Positions 16,315 to 25,012 of a DNA stretch of 64,000 bases are shown here, in pieces. Positions within the stretch are counted from its first letter, which is position 1. Each line of letters opens with the position of its first letter. The notes below the pieces were generated by a model. The model was not told where the DNA came from. It ran no database searches and was given only the letters and a program-made list of their open reading frames with translations. Made by a program: the position numbers and the translations under genes. Source of the stretch: Variovorax sp. WS11 (GTDB lineage Bacteria; Pseudomonadota; Gammaproteobacteria; Burkholderiales; Burkholderiaceae_C); NCBI RefSeq assembly GCF_010499245.1, contig NZ_JAAGOW010000002.1, positions 372,001-436,000 of the forward strand, read 5' to 3'.

Positions 16315-17862
16315 ATGTCCCTGCCATCCGCCTCCCCCGCCGGGCTCGAGAGCGACGCCTGCTACCTGGCCATGAAGGCCCATGATGCGCGCTTCGACGG
16401 CTCCTTCTTCACCGGCGTGACCTCCACCGGCGTCTATTGCCGCCCGGTCTGCCGCGTCAAGCTGCCGCGGCGCGAGAACTGCCGCTTCTTCCAGCATGCG
16501 GCCCAGGCCGAGGCAGCCGGCTTTCGCCCCTGCCTGCGCTGCCGGCCCGAGCTGGCGCCGCGGGCGGCGAGCTGGTCCACCGAAGACGCCTCGCGCATCC
16601 TCGCGCTGCAGGCGGCCCGGCTGATCGACGAGCCCGATGCCTGGGACGACGACGGCCCCGGCGCCGCCCGCATCGCCGCACGCCTGGGCGTGAGCGACCG
16701 GCACCTGCGCCGCATCTTTGAGGCCCAGTTCGGCGTCTCGCCGCTGCAGTACCTGCAGACGCGCCGACTGCTGGCCGCCAAGCAGCTGATCGCCGACACC
16801 CGCCTGCCGATGACGCAGGTGGCGCTGGCCAGCGGCTTCGCCAGCGTGCGCCGCTTCAACGCGGCCTTCGTTTCGCACTACGGCCTCAACCCGAGTGCGC
16901 TGCGGCGGGCCGGCACCGCGGGCAGAGAGCACGGCGGCGGCTCGGTCGGCGTGCGCCTGGGCTACCGGCCGCCCTACGATGCCGCGGCCATGCTGGGCTT
17001 CTTCGCGCGCCGCGCGCTGGGCGGGGTGGAGGCCATCGGCGAAGCCGGCGGCACGCCCCAGCTGGCCCGCACGCTGCGCGTCGCGCAGGGCGAGCGCGTG
17101 CATGCCGGCTGGCTGCAGCTGCGCTTCGACGGCGAGCGCGAGCACGTGCTGCTGCAGGTCGGCGATTCGCTGGCCGCGGTGCTGCCGACGGTGATCAGCC
17201 GGGTGCGCGCCATGCTCGACCTGGATGCCGACCCGATGACGATCAACGGCGCGCTGCATGCCAGCTTCCCGCAGGGCGACGGGCTGCGCGTGCCGGGCAC
17301 GGTCGACGGCTTCGAGCTCGCGGTGCGCGCCGTGCTGGGCCAGCAAATCACCGTGGCCGCCGCGCGCACGCTGGGCACGCGTCTGGTGCAGGCGCTGGGC
17401 GAGCCCATCGCGACGCCGGTCGCGGGGCTGGACCGGCTGTTCCCGACGCCCGCGGCCCTCGCGGCCGCGAGCGGCGACACGCTGGGCCAGCTGGGCATCG
17501 TCCGGCAGCGGCAGGCCGCGCTGATCGCGCTCGCGAAGGAAGTGCTGGAGGGCCGGCTGGCCCTGCATGCCGGCGCCGACGTGCCGGCCACGCTCGCCGC
17601 CCTGCAACAGCTGCCCGGCATCGGCGACTGGACTGCGCAGTACATTGCCATGCGGGCGCTGCGCTGGCCCGATGCCTTCCCCGCCGGCGACATCGCGCTG
17701 CAGAAGGCGCTGGGGGTGAGCTCCGCGCGCGCTGCGGCGGAGGCCTCGCAGTCCTGGCGGCCGTGGCGCAGCTACGCGGTCCTCCGGGCATGGCACAGTC
17801 CCCTGCCTCCCAGCGGGTCCGCGATGGCCGCGCCGCCCGCCCTCGAAAGCGTGTCCGCGTGA
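16315..17862 (+). CDS. Ada-AlkA fusion: methylphosphotriester sensor and 3-methyladenine DNA glycosylase
   Basis: A 515-residue alkylation-repair protein. Residues 15-85 are the Ada zinc domain with Cys42, Cys46, Cys73 and Cys76; Cys42 corresponds to the E. coli Ada methyl acceptor Cys38. An AraC-type HTH domain (about 90-198) binds DNA after methylation. The C-terminal part is AlkA: an N-terminal AlkA fold (from about 212), the helix-hairpin-helix LPGIGDWTAQYI (433-444) and catalytic Asp459 (PAGDIAL). The O6-methyltransferase part of E. coli Ada is absent and is supplied by the next gene. ATG 16315 is chosen because the Ada domain follows closely; it stands in the divergent promoter region shared with the mutase gene. 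It probably controls its own operon. Confidence 0.93.
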   Translation: MSLPSASPAGLESDACYLAMKAHDARFDGSFFTGVTSTGVYCRPVCRVKLPRRENCRFFQHAAQAEAAGFRPCLRCRPELAPRAASWSTEDASRILALQAARLIDEPDAWDDDGPGAARIAARLGVSDRHLRRIFEAQFGVSPLQYLQTRRLLAAKQLIADTRLPMTQVALASGFASVRRFNAAFVSHYGLNPSALRRAGTAGREHGGGSVGVRLGYRPPYDAAAMLGFFARRALGGVEAIGEAGGTPQLARTLRVAQGERVHAGWLQLRFDGEREHVLLQVGDSLAAVLPTVISRVRAMLDLDADPMTINGALHASFPQGDGLRVPGTVDGFELAVRAVLGQQITVAAARTLGTRLVQALGEPIATPVAGLDRLFPTPAALAAASGDTLGQLGIVRQRQAALIALAKEVLEGRLALHAGADVPATLAALQQLPGIGDWTAQYIAMRALRWPDAFPAGDIALQKALGVSSARAAAEASQSWRPWRSYAVLRAWHSPLPPSGSAMAAPPALESVSA

Positions 17863-17879
17863 ATGAGAAAGACAACATC

Positions 17880-18377
17880 ATGAAATTCAGGAATGCCACC
17901 CTCCACAGCTGCACGATCGCGAGCCCGCTCGGCGCCGTCACGCTCGCGGCCACCGATGCCGGCCTGGCCGGTGCCTGGTTCGAACGGCAGCGCCACTGGC
18001 CCGACACCAGTGGCTGGCAGGACGATCCCGGGCATCCCGTGCTGCGCGAGGCCGCGGCCCAGCTGGCCGACTACTTCGCGGGGCGCCGCCAGCACTTCGA
18101 CCTGCCGCTGGATCTTTCGCACGGCACGGCCTTCCAGCAGTCGGTGTGGCAGGCGCTGCTGGCCATTCCCGCGGGCCGCACCACCAGCTACGGCGCCATC
18201 AGTGCGGGCATCGGCAATCCCGCCGCGGTACGCGCGGTGGGCGCGGCCGTGGGCCGCAACCCGATCAGCGTGATCGTGCCCTGCCACCGCGTGCTGGGCA
18301 CCGACGGCTCGCTGACCGGCTACGCCGGCGGCCTCGAACGCAAGAGCGCCCTGCTCGAACTGGAAGGTGCCTTGTGA
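17880..18377 (+). CDS. ogt: Methylated-DNA--[protein]-cysteine S-methyltransferase
   Basis: A 165-residue suicide repair protein that takes the methyl group from O6-methylguanine or O4-methylthymine. The DNA-binding HTH (TAFQQSVWQALLAIPAG) precedes the active site VPCHRV with acceptor Cys135, followed by the LTGYAGGLERKSALLELE helix. Length is typical. It begins 17 bases after the Ada-AlkA gene, so methylated Ada probably induces both. Its TGA overlaps the GTG of the next gene (GTGA). Confidence 0.95.
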   Translation: MKFRNATLHSCTIASPLGAVTLAATDAGLAGAWFERQRHWPDTSGWQDDPGHPVLREAAAQLADYFAGRRQHFDLPLDLSHGTAFQQSVWQALLAIPAGRTTSYGAISAGIGNPAAVRAVGAAVGRNPISVIVPCHRVLGTDGSLTGYAGGLERKSALLELEGAL

Positions 18378-19363
18378 GCGAAGGCGAGTGCACGGCCGCG
18401 AACACGGCGCCCCAACCCGTCGCTCCCGCGGCGCCCGCGCGTCCGGCCAGCAAGCGCTGGCTGGTCGACCTGGTGTTGCTGGGCATGCTGTGGGGCGCCT
18501 CCTTCCTCTTCATGCGCATTGGCGCGCCCGAGTTCGGCGCCTTGCCGGCGGCCTCGGTGCGGGTCGCGATCGCCATGCTTTTCCTGCTGCCGCTGCTGCT
18601 CGCGCGCGGCCAGTGGTCCAGCCTCAGGCAGTACTGGAAGCCGGCGCTGAGCATCGGCGTGCTCAATTCGGGACTGCCCTTCGCCTTCTTCTGCTTCGCG
18701 CTGCTCACCATCAACAGCGGCCTGGCAGCAGTCCTCAACGCCACGGTGCCGATGTTCGGCGCGCTGGTCGCCTGGGGCTTCTTCGGCGAGCGGCCCGACC
18801 GCTCGCGCAGCCTCGGCCTGGTGATCGGCTTCGCCGGCGTCGCGATGCTGGCCGGGCGCAGCGCGGGCCTGCAATCGGGCGCGGACGAAGCCGCGGCGCG
18901 CTGGGCCATCGGCGCCTGCCTCGCGGCCTGCATCTGCTATGCCTTCGCGGCCAGCCTGACGCGCAAGCACCTCTCGGGCGTGCCGCCGCTCGCCACCGCC
19001 ACCGGCAGCCAGATCGGCGCCACGCTGGCCCTGGCACTGCCGGCCATCTGGCTGTGGCCGGCGCAGATGCCGAGCCTGAAGGCCTGGCTCGCGCTGCTGG
19101 CGCTGGGCACGGCCTGCACCGGGCTGGCCTACATCCTGTTCTTCCGCCTGATCGAGAGCGCCGGCCCGGCGCGTGCGCTGACCGTGACCTTCCTGGTGCC
19201 GGTGTTCGCGCTGTTCTACGGCGCCGTCTTCCTCGGCGAGCAGATCACGCAATGGATGTTGATGTGCGCGGTGGTGATCGTGTGCGGAGTGGCCTTGTCG
19301 ACCGGGCTCGTGAAGCTCGGGCGACGGCCTGCGGCGACGACAGCCGCCGCGGGAAAGCCGTAG
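18374..19363 (+). CDS. EamA/DMT-family inner-membrane transporter
   Basis: A 329-residue drug/metabolite transporter with about ten hydrophobic segments in two EamA repeats (WLVDLVLLGMLWGASFLFMR starts the first; CLAACICYAFAASLTRKHL the second). Such proteins export amino acids or metabolites; the substrate is unknown. GTG 18374 overlaps the ogt stop by four bases, so it is the third gene of the alkylation-repair operon by position, though a role in repair is not implied. The first 25 residues are a Pro/Ala-rich cytoplasmic tail. Confidence 0.85.
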   Translation: MSEGECTAANTAPQPVAPAAPARPASKRWLVDLVLLGMLWGASFLFMRIGAPEFGALPAASVRVAIAMLFLLPLLLARGQWSSLRQYWKPALSIGVLNSGLPFAFFCFALLTINSGLAAVLNATVPMFGALVAWGFFGERPDRSRSLGLVIGFAGVAMLAGRSAGLQSGADEAAARWAIGACLAACICYAFAASLTRKHLSGVPPLATATGSQIGATLALALPAIWLWPAQMPSLKAWLALLALGTACTGLAYILFFRLIESAGPARALTVTFLVPVFALFYGAVFLGEQITQWMLMCAVVIVCGVALSTGLVKLGRRPAATTAAAGKP

Positions 19364-19366
19364 CGG

Positions 19367-20149
19367 CTAGGCGCGCTTTTTCAGCAGCGCGGACGCGCCG
19401 CTGGAATTGGCCACGTCCGCCGCAGTCGCCAGCAGCGCGGGGCCCAGGCCCAGCATGCGCGCCTGCGTCAGGCGGACCAGCGGTCCGGCGATTGTCACAA
19501 CGCCGATCACCGTGCCGTCACCCAGGCGAACCGGCGCCGCCATCGCGGCCATCCCGGGCGCGAAGACCTCGGTGATCATCGCGAAGCCGAGCTTTCGCGC
19601 ATTTCGCAAGTAGCCGAGCAGGGCCTTGACCGAGGTCACCGCCTTCGGCCCGAAGGCCTTGGGAGTGCCGAAGCCCTGCCTGGCGACGATCTGCAGCGCC
19701 TCCTCCTCGGGCAGGGTGGACAGCCAGGCGTGGCCGGCGGAACTGCAGGACAGGTTGACCGACAAGCCCATGTCCGGGTCGTAGCGCAACCCCCGCGTGG
19801 CACCCTGGGCCTTGGCCACGAAGATGAGCGCATCCCCGTCGACCACCGCCAGACGCACCAGTTCCCCCGACTCGGCCGCGAGGCGATCGAGCAGCGGCTG
19901 CGCCACGTCTACCACCCCGCTGTTGCTGAGGAAGCTCAGGCCCAGCGACACCAGCTTGATCGTCAGCGTGTAGCGCCCGTGGCTCTGGTCCTGCCGCACA
20001 TAGCCGCAGCGCACCAGCTCTGACAGCAGGCGGTGCGTGGCGCTCAGGGGCATGTCGAGATCGGCCGCGAGCGCGGAGAGGGCGCGCCCTTCGGGATGGA
20101 CGACCAGGTGCTCGAGAACTTTGAAGCTGCGTTCGACGATGGCGGTCAT
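19367..20149 (-). CDS. IclR-family transcriptional regulator
   Basis: A 260-residue regulator with an N-terminal winged helix (AIVERSFKVLEHLVVHPEG, then LPLSATHRLLSELV-like recognition helix at about 33-46) and the C-terminal IclR effector domain with the SSAGHAWLS loop. It is divergent from a TRAP-type binding protein and aroQ. The intergenic region holds an exact IclR-like box (20193-20209), so it very likely controls that operon and itself. The effector may be quinate, shikimate or a related acid, judging from aroQ. Confidence 0.88.
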   Translation of the reverse strand: MTAIVERSFKVLEHLVVHPEGRALSALAADLDMPLSATHRLLSELVRCGYVRQDQSHGRYTLTIKLVSLGLSFLSNSGVVDVAQPLLDRLAAESGELVRLAVVDGDALIFVAKAQGATRGLRYDPDMGLSVNLSCSSAGHAWLSTLPEEEALQIVARQGFGTPKAFGPKAVTSVKALLGYLRNARKLGFAMITEVFAPGMAAMAAPVRLGDGTVIGVVTIAGPLVRLTQARMLGLGPALLATAADVANSSGASALLKKRA

Positions 20150-20182
20150 GACGGCGCAACTTTAACTCCAACGCTGCCAAGT

Positions 20183-20209
20183 GTTTTCACTAGTGGAAAT
20201 GTTTTCCAC
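20183..20209. promoter_or_regulatory. IclR-type operator between the regulator and the dctP-aroQ operon
   Basis: GTGGAAA-TGT-TTTCCAC (20193-20209) is a perfect 7-bp inverted repeat matching the classical IclR site pattern TGGAAATnATTTCCA at nearly every position. A further half site (TTTTCACT, 20185-20192) abuts it. Confidence 0.7.
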
Positions 20210-20284
20210 TTCATCTCTATGATCGGCGCCTGCGCTTCGACCTCGCTGGCGGCGCGTCCACTTCCCTATTTCCTGGAGTTCATC

Positions 20285-21304
20285 TTGAAGTTCCTCCTCC
20301 GCACGCTCGCCGTGGCCGGCGCCACCCTCGCACTGGTCCACACCGCCCTGGCCCAGGACGCGCAGGAGCGCGTCATCCGCTTCGGCCATCTCAACAACCC
20401 CGATCACCCGGTCAGCTTCGGCGTCAAGCGCTTCGGCGAGCTGCTCGCGGCCAAGAGCGGCGGCAAGATGAAGGTGCTGGAGTTCCCGGCCTCGCAGTTG
20501 GGCAATGAGATGCAGCAGCAGTCGGCGTTGCAAGGGGGCGTGCAGCAGATGTCGGCCCCCGCGACGACTTCGCTCGCCGGCATCGTCAAGGAGTTCGGCG
20601 TGGTCGACTTCCCGTTCGCGGTCAGCTCCTTCGCACAGGCCGATGCGCTGCTCGACGGTCCGCTCGGCCAGGCACTGATCGCCCGGCTGCCCGAGAAGGG
20701 CCTGGTGGCGCTGGGCTACTGGGACCTGGGCTTTCGCAACGTCACCAACAGCAAGCGCGCCATCACGAAGCCCGAGGACCTGGAGGGCCTGAAGATCCGC
20801 GTCATCCCGAATCCGGTGTTCCTCGACACCTTCAAGGCCTTCAAGGCCAATCCGGTGCCGATGCCTTTCGCCGAGCTGTACGGCGCGCTCGAGGCGAAGG
20901 CCGTGGACGGCCAGGAGAACCCCTACTCGGTGATCCTCTCGAACAAGTTCTTCGAGGTGCAGAAGTTCCTGAGCGCCACGAACCACGTGTATGCCGCGAA
21001 CATCGTGCTCGTCAGCAAGAAGTTCTGGGACACGCTGAGCCCCGCGGAGCAGAAGATGATGCGCGAGGCCGCCGACGAGGCACGCACCTACCAGCGCCAG
21101 GTCAGCCGCGCCGCCGCACAGAAATCCGTGGGCGAGCTGCAGGCCAAGGGAATCCAGTTCAACGAGCTCGCCGCCGGCGAGCAGGCCCGCATGCGCCAGA
21201 TCGCCAAGCCGGTGGTCGAGCGCTTTGCGGCCAGCTACGACCCCGGCGTCGTCAAGCTCTACAACGACGAGCTCGCGCGCATCCGCAAGTCTTCGGCCCC
21301 CTGA
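20285..21304 (+). CDS. TRAP transporter substrate-binding protein, DctP family
   Basis: A 339-residue periplasmic receptor for an organic acid. The signal peptide is LKFLLRTLAVAGATLALVHTALA. The DctP fold follows, with RFGHLNNPDHPVSFGVKRF at the start and the ligand carboxylate-binding region around LEGLKIRVIPNPVFLDTFKAF. The start is most likely TTG 20285, with GGAG 7 bases upstream and a signal peptide beginning at once; ATG 20219 would add a poor leader. No DctQ/DctM permease is adjacent, so the membrane partner is encoded elsewhere. It is coupled to aroQ with a 2-base gap, which points to 3-dehydroquinate, quinate or shikimate as ligand (inference). Confidence 0.88.
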   Translation: MKFLLRTLAVAGATLALVHTALAQDAQERVIRFGHLNNPDHPVSFGVKRFGELLAAKSGGKMKVLEFPASQLGNEMQQQSALQGGVQQMSAPATTSLAGIVKEFGVVDFPFAVSSFAQADALLDGPLGQALIARLPEKGLVALGYWDLGFRNVTNSKRAITKPEDLEGLKIRVIPNPVFLDTFKAFKANPVPMPFAELYGALEAKAVDGQENPYSVILSNKFFEVQKFLSATNHVYAANIVLVSKKFWDTLSPAEQKMMREAADEARTYQRQVSRAAAQKSVGELQAKGIQFNELAAGEQARMRQIAKPVVERFAASYDPGVVKLYNDELARIRKSSAP

Positions 21305-21306
21305 GC

Positions 21307-21762
21307 ATGTCCCACACCATGAAGTTTCTCATCCTGCACGGCCCCAACCTCAACCTGTTCGGTCGCCGCGAACCCCACATCTACGGCACGACGACGCTGG
21401 CCGAGATCGATGCCAGGCTGGCGGCGCTCGCTGCCGAGCTCGGCGTCGCGCTGGAGACGATCCAGTCGAACCACGAAGGCGAGCTGATCGACTTCCTGCA
21501 CAAGAACATCGACGATGCGGCCGGTGCGCTCGTCAATCCCGCCGGCCTCACGCAGCACGGCGTGCCGCTGCACGACGCCATCAAGGCCATGCCCTTTCCG
21601 GTCCTGGAGGTCCACATGTCGAACATCGCCGCGCGGGAAACCTGGCGCGCGCATTCGATCATCTCGCCAGCGGTCAAGGGCACGATCCAGGGACTCGGCC
21701 CGCATTCCTATCTGGCGGGCCTGCGCGCGCTGGTCGAGATGCAGCGCGACGCAAAGGTCTAG
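21307..21762 (+). CDS. aroQ: Type II 3-dehydroquinate dehydratase
   Basis: A 151-residue dodecameric enzyme converting 3-dehydroquinate to 3-dehydroshikimate. LILHGPNLNLFGRREPHIYG carries the lid Arg and catalytic Tyr26; NPAGLTQHG binds the substrate carboxylate; EVHMSN carries the catalytic His. All are intact. It follows the TRAP binding protein directly and shares its IclR regulator, so this copy probably serves catabolism of quinate-type compounds more than aromatic amino acid synthesis. ATG 21307 or the internal ATG 21319 could start it. Confidence 0.95.
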   Translation: MSHTMKFLILHGPNLNLFGRREPHIYGTTTLAEIDARLAALAAELGVALETIQSNHEGELIDFLHKNIDDAAGALVNPAGLTQHGVPLHDAIKAMPFPVLEVHMSNIAARETWRAHSIISPAVKGTIQGLGPHSYLAGLRALVEMQRDAKV

Positions 21763-22406
21763 ATCGCGCCCGCCACCACGTTGATCGACAAGGCCAGCAC
21801 CAGCATGTTGAAGGCGAAGGACAGCACGCTGTGCACGAGCGTGATGCGCCGCATCTCGCGCGAGCGCACCTGCACGTCCGACACCTGCGAGCACATGCCG
21901 ATCACGAAGGCGTAGTAGAGGAAGTCGTAGTAGTCCGGGTCGAGCTTGCCCGGGAAGTCCAGGCCCGGATCGCGGCCCGGCTGCGCCTGGTAGTAGCGGT
22001 GCGCGTAGTGGAAGCCGTAGATCGTGTGGATCATGAACCACGAGCCGGCGAGCGCCACCAGCCCCAGCACGATGTGGCCGATGCGCTCGGCCCCGCCCAG
22101 CTGCCCGACCTGCTTGAGCAGCAGCGTGATCGCCACCACGCTGGCGGCGATGCCGCTCACCATCGTGGCCAGTATCAGCGCGCTGGGCTGGTCCAGCGAT
22201 TGGGCGCGCGCCCGCGTGCTCCGGGCGTCGAAGGTCTCGGCCAGCCACCAGGCCGGCAGCAGGTAGACGGCTGCGCCGAAGCACCAGCCGAGCAGGAAGC
22301 GCGTCGCGCCTTCGAGCGGCCAAGCCAGCAGGCTCACCACGATGCCGAGCGCTGCGCCCAGCAACAGCCGCTGCCAGCCAAGCATATGCATGAAATGGAT
22401 GCGCAT
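21759..22406 (-). CDS. DUF1345 membrane protein
   Basis: A 215-residue inner-membrane protein with four to five hydrophobic segments. The family signature is visible: FMIHTIYGFHYAHRYYQ, the acidic DFPGKLDPDYYDFLYYAFVIGMC block, then SREMRRITLVHSVLSFAFN. The family is widespread and has no established function. The start at ATG 22406 puts the first membrane segment at the N-terminus. It is convergent with aroQ, the two stops overlapping by 4 bases, and divergent from the cytochrome genes. Confidence 0.85.
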   Translation of the reverse strand: MRIHFMHMLGWQRLLLGAALGIVVSLLAWPLEGATRFLLGWCFGAAVYLLPAWWLAETFDARSTRARAQSLDQPSALILATMVSGIAASVVAITLLLKQVGQLGGAERIGHIVLGLVALAGSWFMIHTIYGFHYAHRYYQAQPGRDPGLDFPGKLDPDYYDFLYYAFVIGMCSQVSDVQVRSREMRRITLVHSVLSFAFNMLVLALSINVVAGAI

Positions 22407-22446
22407 GCGGGGCACTGTAGCGTGCGGCGACAATCGCGCACCCACC

Positions 22447-23169
22447 ATGAAGACACGAACCCACTGGCGCGGGCTGCTGCTCGCCGCCTTCAGTCTCTGC
22501 GGCATGGCCCATGCCGCCTCCCCAACCCCCTCGCCCGCACGGGTGCCCGACACCATCGAGCAGCGCGTTGCCGCCTGCATCGCCTGTCATGGGCGCGAGG
22601 GCGCCAGCACCAACGCGGGCTACTTCCCGCGGCTGGCCGGCAAGCCCGAGGGCTATCTCTACAACCAACTGCTGAGCTTCCGCGACGGGCGCCGCTTCAA
22701 CGGCGACATGGCCCACATGGTGCGGCACCTCTCCGATGCCTACCTGCGCGAAATCGCGCACTACTTCGCCGAGCTCGATCTGCCCTACCCGCCCGTCTCC
22801 ACGCGCAGCGACGCCTCGGCACAGAGCCTCGCGCGCGGCAAGGCGCTGGTGTTCGAGGGCGATGCGGCGCGCGGCATTCCGGCCTGCGCGCAATGCCATG
22901 GCCAGGCGCTGACCGGCATCGCGCCGGCCATTCCCTCGCTGCTCGGCCTGCCGCGCCTGTACCTCGCTTCGCAGCTCGGCGACTGGCTCAACAACGGCCG
23001 CCATGCCCTGCCGCCCGACTGCATGGCGGAGGTGGGACGCAAGCTGAACTCGGAGGACATCAACGCCGTCGCGAGCTGGCTCGCGCTGCAGCCGGTGCCG
23101 GCCAACCCCAAGCCCGCGGCCGCACCGCCCGCACCGCTGCCGCTGCCTTGCAGCGCCATGGGGAAGTAA
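22447..23169 (+). CDS. Periplasmic diheme cytochrome c (c4-like)
   Basis: A 240-residue exported cytochrome with a signal peptide ending AHA and two heme sites, CIACH (44-48) and CAQCH (147-151), each in its own class I domain. The duplication resembles cytochrome c4. The C-terminus is Pro/Ala-rich. It precedes a triheme cytochrome by 5 bases, so they form an operon and probably an electron-transfer pair that feeds a terminal oxidase. The donor dehydrogenase is not encoded next to it. Confidence 0.88.
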   Translation: MKTRTHWRGLLLAAFSLCGMAHAASPTPSPARVPDTIEQRVAACIACHGREGASTNAGYFPRLAGKPEGYLYNQLLSFRDGRRFNGDMAHMVRHLSDAYLREIAHYFAELDLPYPPVSTRSDASAQSLARGKALVFEGDAARGIPACAQCHGQALTGIAPAIPSLLGLPRLYLASQLGDWLNNGRHALPPDCMAEVGRKLNSEDINAVASWLALQPVPANPKPAAAPPAPLPLPCSAMGK

Positions 23170-23174
23170 CGGCC

Positions 23175-24449
23175 ATGCGACGCACCCTCTACATCCTGCT
23201 CGCCCTCGCGGCACTGCTGATCGCGGCCGCGCTCGGGCTCGTGGCCCTCAACCTGCGCGGCGAAGAGCCACTGCCCGAGACGCCGGCCGCCTTCAACGCA
23301 ACGCCGGCCCAGGTCGAACGCGGCCGCTACCTCGCGCTCGCCGGCAACTGCGCCGGCTGCCACACGACGCGCGGCGGCACGCCCTATGCCGGCGGCGTCG
23401 GCATCGAGACGCCCTTCGGCACGGTCTTCGCCGGCAACCTCACGCCGCACCAGGAGGCCGGCATCGGCCGCTGGAGCGCCGCGCATTTCTGGCGCGCCCT
23501 GCACAACGGCCGCTCGATGGACGGCCGCCTGCTGTACCCCGCCTTCCCCTACCCGAGCTTCACGCGCGTGACGCGCGAGGATTCGGATGCGATCTACGCC
23601 TACCTGCGCACCGTGCCGCCGGCGCCGACACCCAACACCGCCCACAAGCTGCGCTTTCCCTACGACACGCAGGCCGCGCTCGCGGTGTGGCGCGCGCTGT
23701 TCTTCGCACCCGGCAGCTTCGTCGCCGATCCTGCAAAGCCACCCGAGTGGAACCGCGGCGCCTACCTGGTCGAGGGCCTGGGCCATTGCATCGCCTGCCA
23801 CGGCACGCGCAACGTGCTGGGCGCCACCGAGGAGAAGCTGGGCCTCTCGGGCGGGCTGATCCCGGTCGAGAACTGGTATGCGCCTTCGCTGAACGCGAAG
23901 CGCGAGGCCGGCGTCGCGGACTGGGACACGCCCCACGTCGTCGCGCTGCTCAAGAACGGCACCTCGCCGCGCGGTTCGGTGATGGGCCCGATGGCCGACG
24001 TCGTCTTCCGCAGCACCCAGCACCTGAGCGAGGCCGACCTGAACGCGATGGCGGTGTTCCTCAAGCAGTTGCCCGAAGCGAAGGCGGCGGACACCCCCGC
24101 CCCCGAAGCACCCGTGCGCCGCGACGCCGGCGTGATGGCGCGCGGCGCGAAGATCTACGACCAGCAATGCGCCTACTGCCATGGCGACGCCGGCCAGGGT
24201 GCCGAGGGTGCCTATCCCGCGCTCGCGGGCAGCCGCTCGGTCAACATGGGCTCGGCCGTCAACCTGGTGCAGGTGCTGCGCCATGGCGGCTTCCTGCCCG
24301 CCACCGCGGGCAATCCGCGGCCCTACGGCATGCCGCCCTTCGGCCATGTGCTCGACGACGACGGCATCGCCGCCGTGCTCAGCTTCATCCGCGGTTCGTG
24401 GGGCAACGATGCACCGCCGGTCACGCGCGGCCAGATCATACGGCCCTGA
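23175..24449 (+). CDS. Triheme cytochrome c, alcohol-dehydrogenase cytochrome subunit type
   Basis: A 424-residue membrane-anchored cytochrome c: N-terminal membrane helix (about 4-27) and three heme motifs, CAGCH (59-63), CIACH (205-209) and CAYCH (332-336). This is the layout of the cytochrome subunit of membrane alcohol, gluconate or aldehyde dehydrogenases, which passes electrons to ubiquinone. The usual partner (a PQQ, FAD or molybdenum subunit) is not adjacent; only the diheme cytochrome gene precedes it. The substrate oxidised is therefore unknown. Confidence 0.88.
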   Translation: MRRTLYILLALAALLIAAALGLVALNLRGEEPLPETPAAFNATPAQVERGRYLALAGNCAGCHTTRGGTPYAGGVGIETPFGTVFAGNLTPHQEAGIGRWSAAHFWRALHNGRSMDGRLLYPAFPYPSFTRVTREDSDAIYAYLRTVPPAPTPNTAHKLRFPYDTQAALAVWRALFFAPGSFVADPAKPPEWNRGAYLVEGLGHCIACHGTRNVLGATEEKLGLSGGLIPVENWYAPSLNAKREAGVADWDTPHVVALLKNGTSPRGSVMGPMADVVFRSTQHLSEADLNAMAVFLKQLPEAKAADTPAPEAPVRRDAGVMARGAKIYDQQCAYCHGDAGQGAEGAYPALAGSRSVNMGSAVNLVQVLRHGGFLPATAGNPRPYGMPPFGHVLDDDGIAAVLSFIRGSWGNDAPPVTRGQIIRP

Positions 24450-24464
24450 AACTCTGCGCGGGGC

Positions 24465-24495
24465 TTGACCTTGCCATGATGGTAGGGTTGAGACT
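24465..24495 (+). promoter_or_regulatory. CueR-type promoter/operator of cueR
   Basis: The -35 element TTGACC (24465-24470) is separated by a long 19-bp spacer from the -10 region (GAGACT, 24490-24495). The spacer holds the dyad ACCTTGCC-ATGAT-GGTAGGGT (24468-24488). The overlong spacer and dyad are typical of MerR-family activation sites. It matches the copA site at 32366-32389 in sequence and geometry. Confidence 0.8.
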
Positions 24496-24537
24496 TTGCC
24501 CTGGCCTTCGACAGTGCGAAGGCAAAAAGGAAGCCCA

Positions 24538-24957
24538 ATGAGCCAGGCCCTCCCCGGCACGGAACCCTTCAACATCGGCGAGGCGGCGGCACGCTCCGGC
24601 GTCTCGGCCAAGATGGTGCGGCACTACGAGTCGCTCGGGCTGCTGCCCCGCATCAGCCGCACCGACGCGGGCTACCGCCAGTACAGCGACAAGGACGTGC
24701 ACACGCTGCGCTTCATCCGCCGTGCCCGCGACCTCGGCTTCAGCATGGCCGAGATCGCCGAGCTGCTGAAACTGTGGCAGAACAAGCGCCGTGCCAGCGC
24801 CGATGTAAAGCGCATCGCCCTGGCCCATGCGGCGGACCTGCATCGCCGCATCGACGAGATGGCGGGCATGCAGCGCACCCTCGAGCGCCTGGCCGAGTGC
24901 TGCCATGGCGATCATCGGCCCGACTGCCCGATCCTCGACGAGCTGGCCGAGCGCTGA
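24538..24957 (+). CDS. cueR: Copper-responsive MerR-family regulator CueR
   Basis: A 139-residue activator that bends the long-spacer promoters of copper genes when Cu(I) binds. N-terminal MerR winged helix (FNIGEAAARSGVSAKMVRHYE, 11-31), a long dimerisation helix (about 80-118), and the metal loop CCHGDHRPDC. Cys122 and Cys130 have the seven-residue spacing of the CueR Cu(I) site. ATG 24538 follows an A/G-rich leader. A matching operator lies directly upstream (autoregulation) and another in front of copA, so it most likely controls the whole copper cluster. Confidence 0.93.
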   Translation: MSQALPGTEPFNIGEAAARSGVSAKMVRHYESLGLLPRISRTDAGYRQYSDKDVHTLRFIRRARDLGFSMAEIAELLKLWQNKRRASADVKRIALAHAADLHRRIDEMAGMQRTLERLAECCHGDHRPDCPILDELAER

Positions 24958-25012
24958 TGGGCACGCCGCCGGAGCCTATGCGTTGAACCGCTCTCCGCCT
25001 AGAATTTCGCCA

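Noticed and set aside
21225..22440. Long plus-strand frame running into the cytochrome region
   Set aside because: It overlaps the true aroQ gene and the opposite-strand DUF1345 gene. Only its last part, from 23175, is a real protein.
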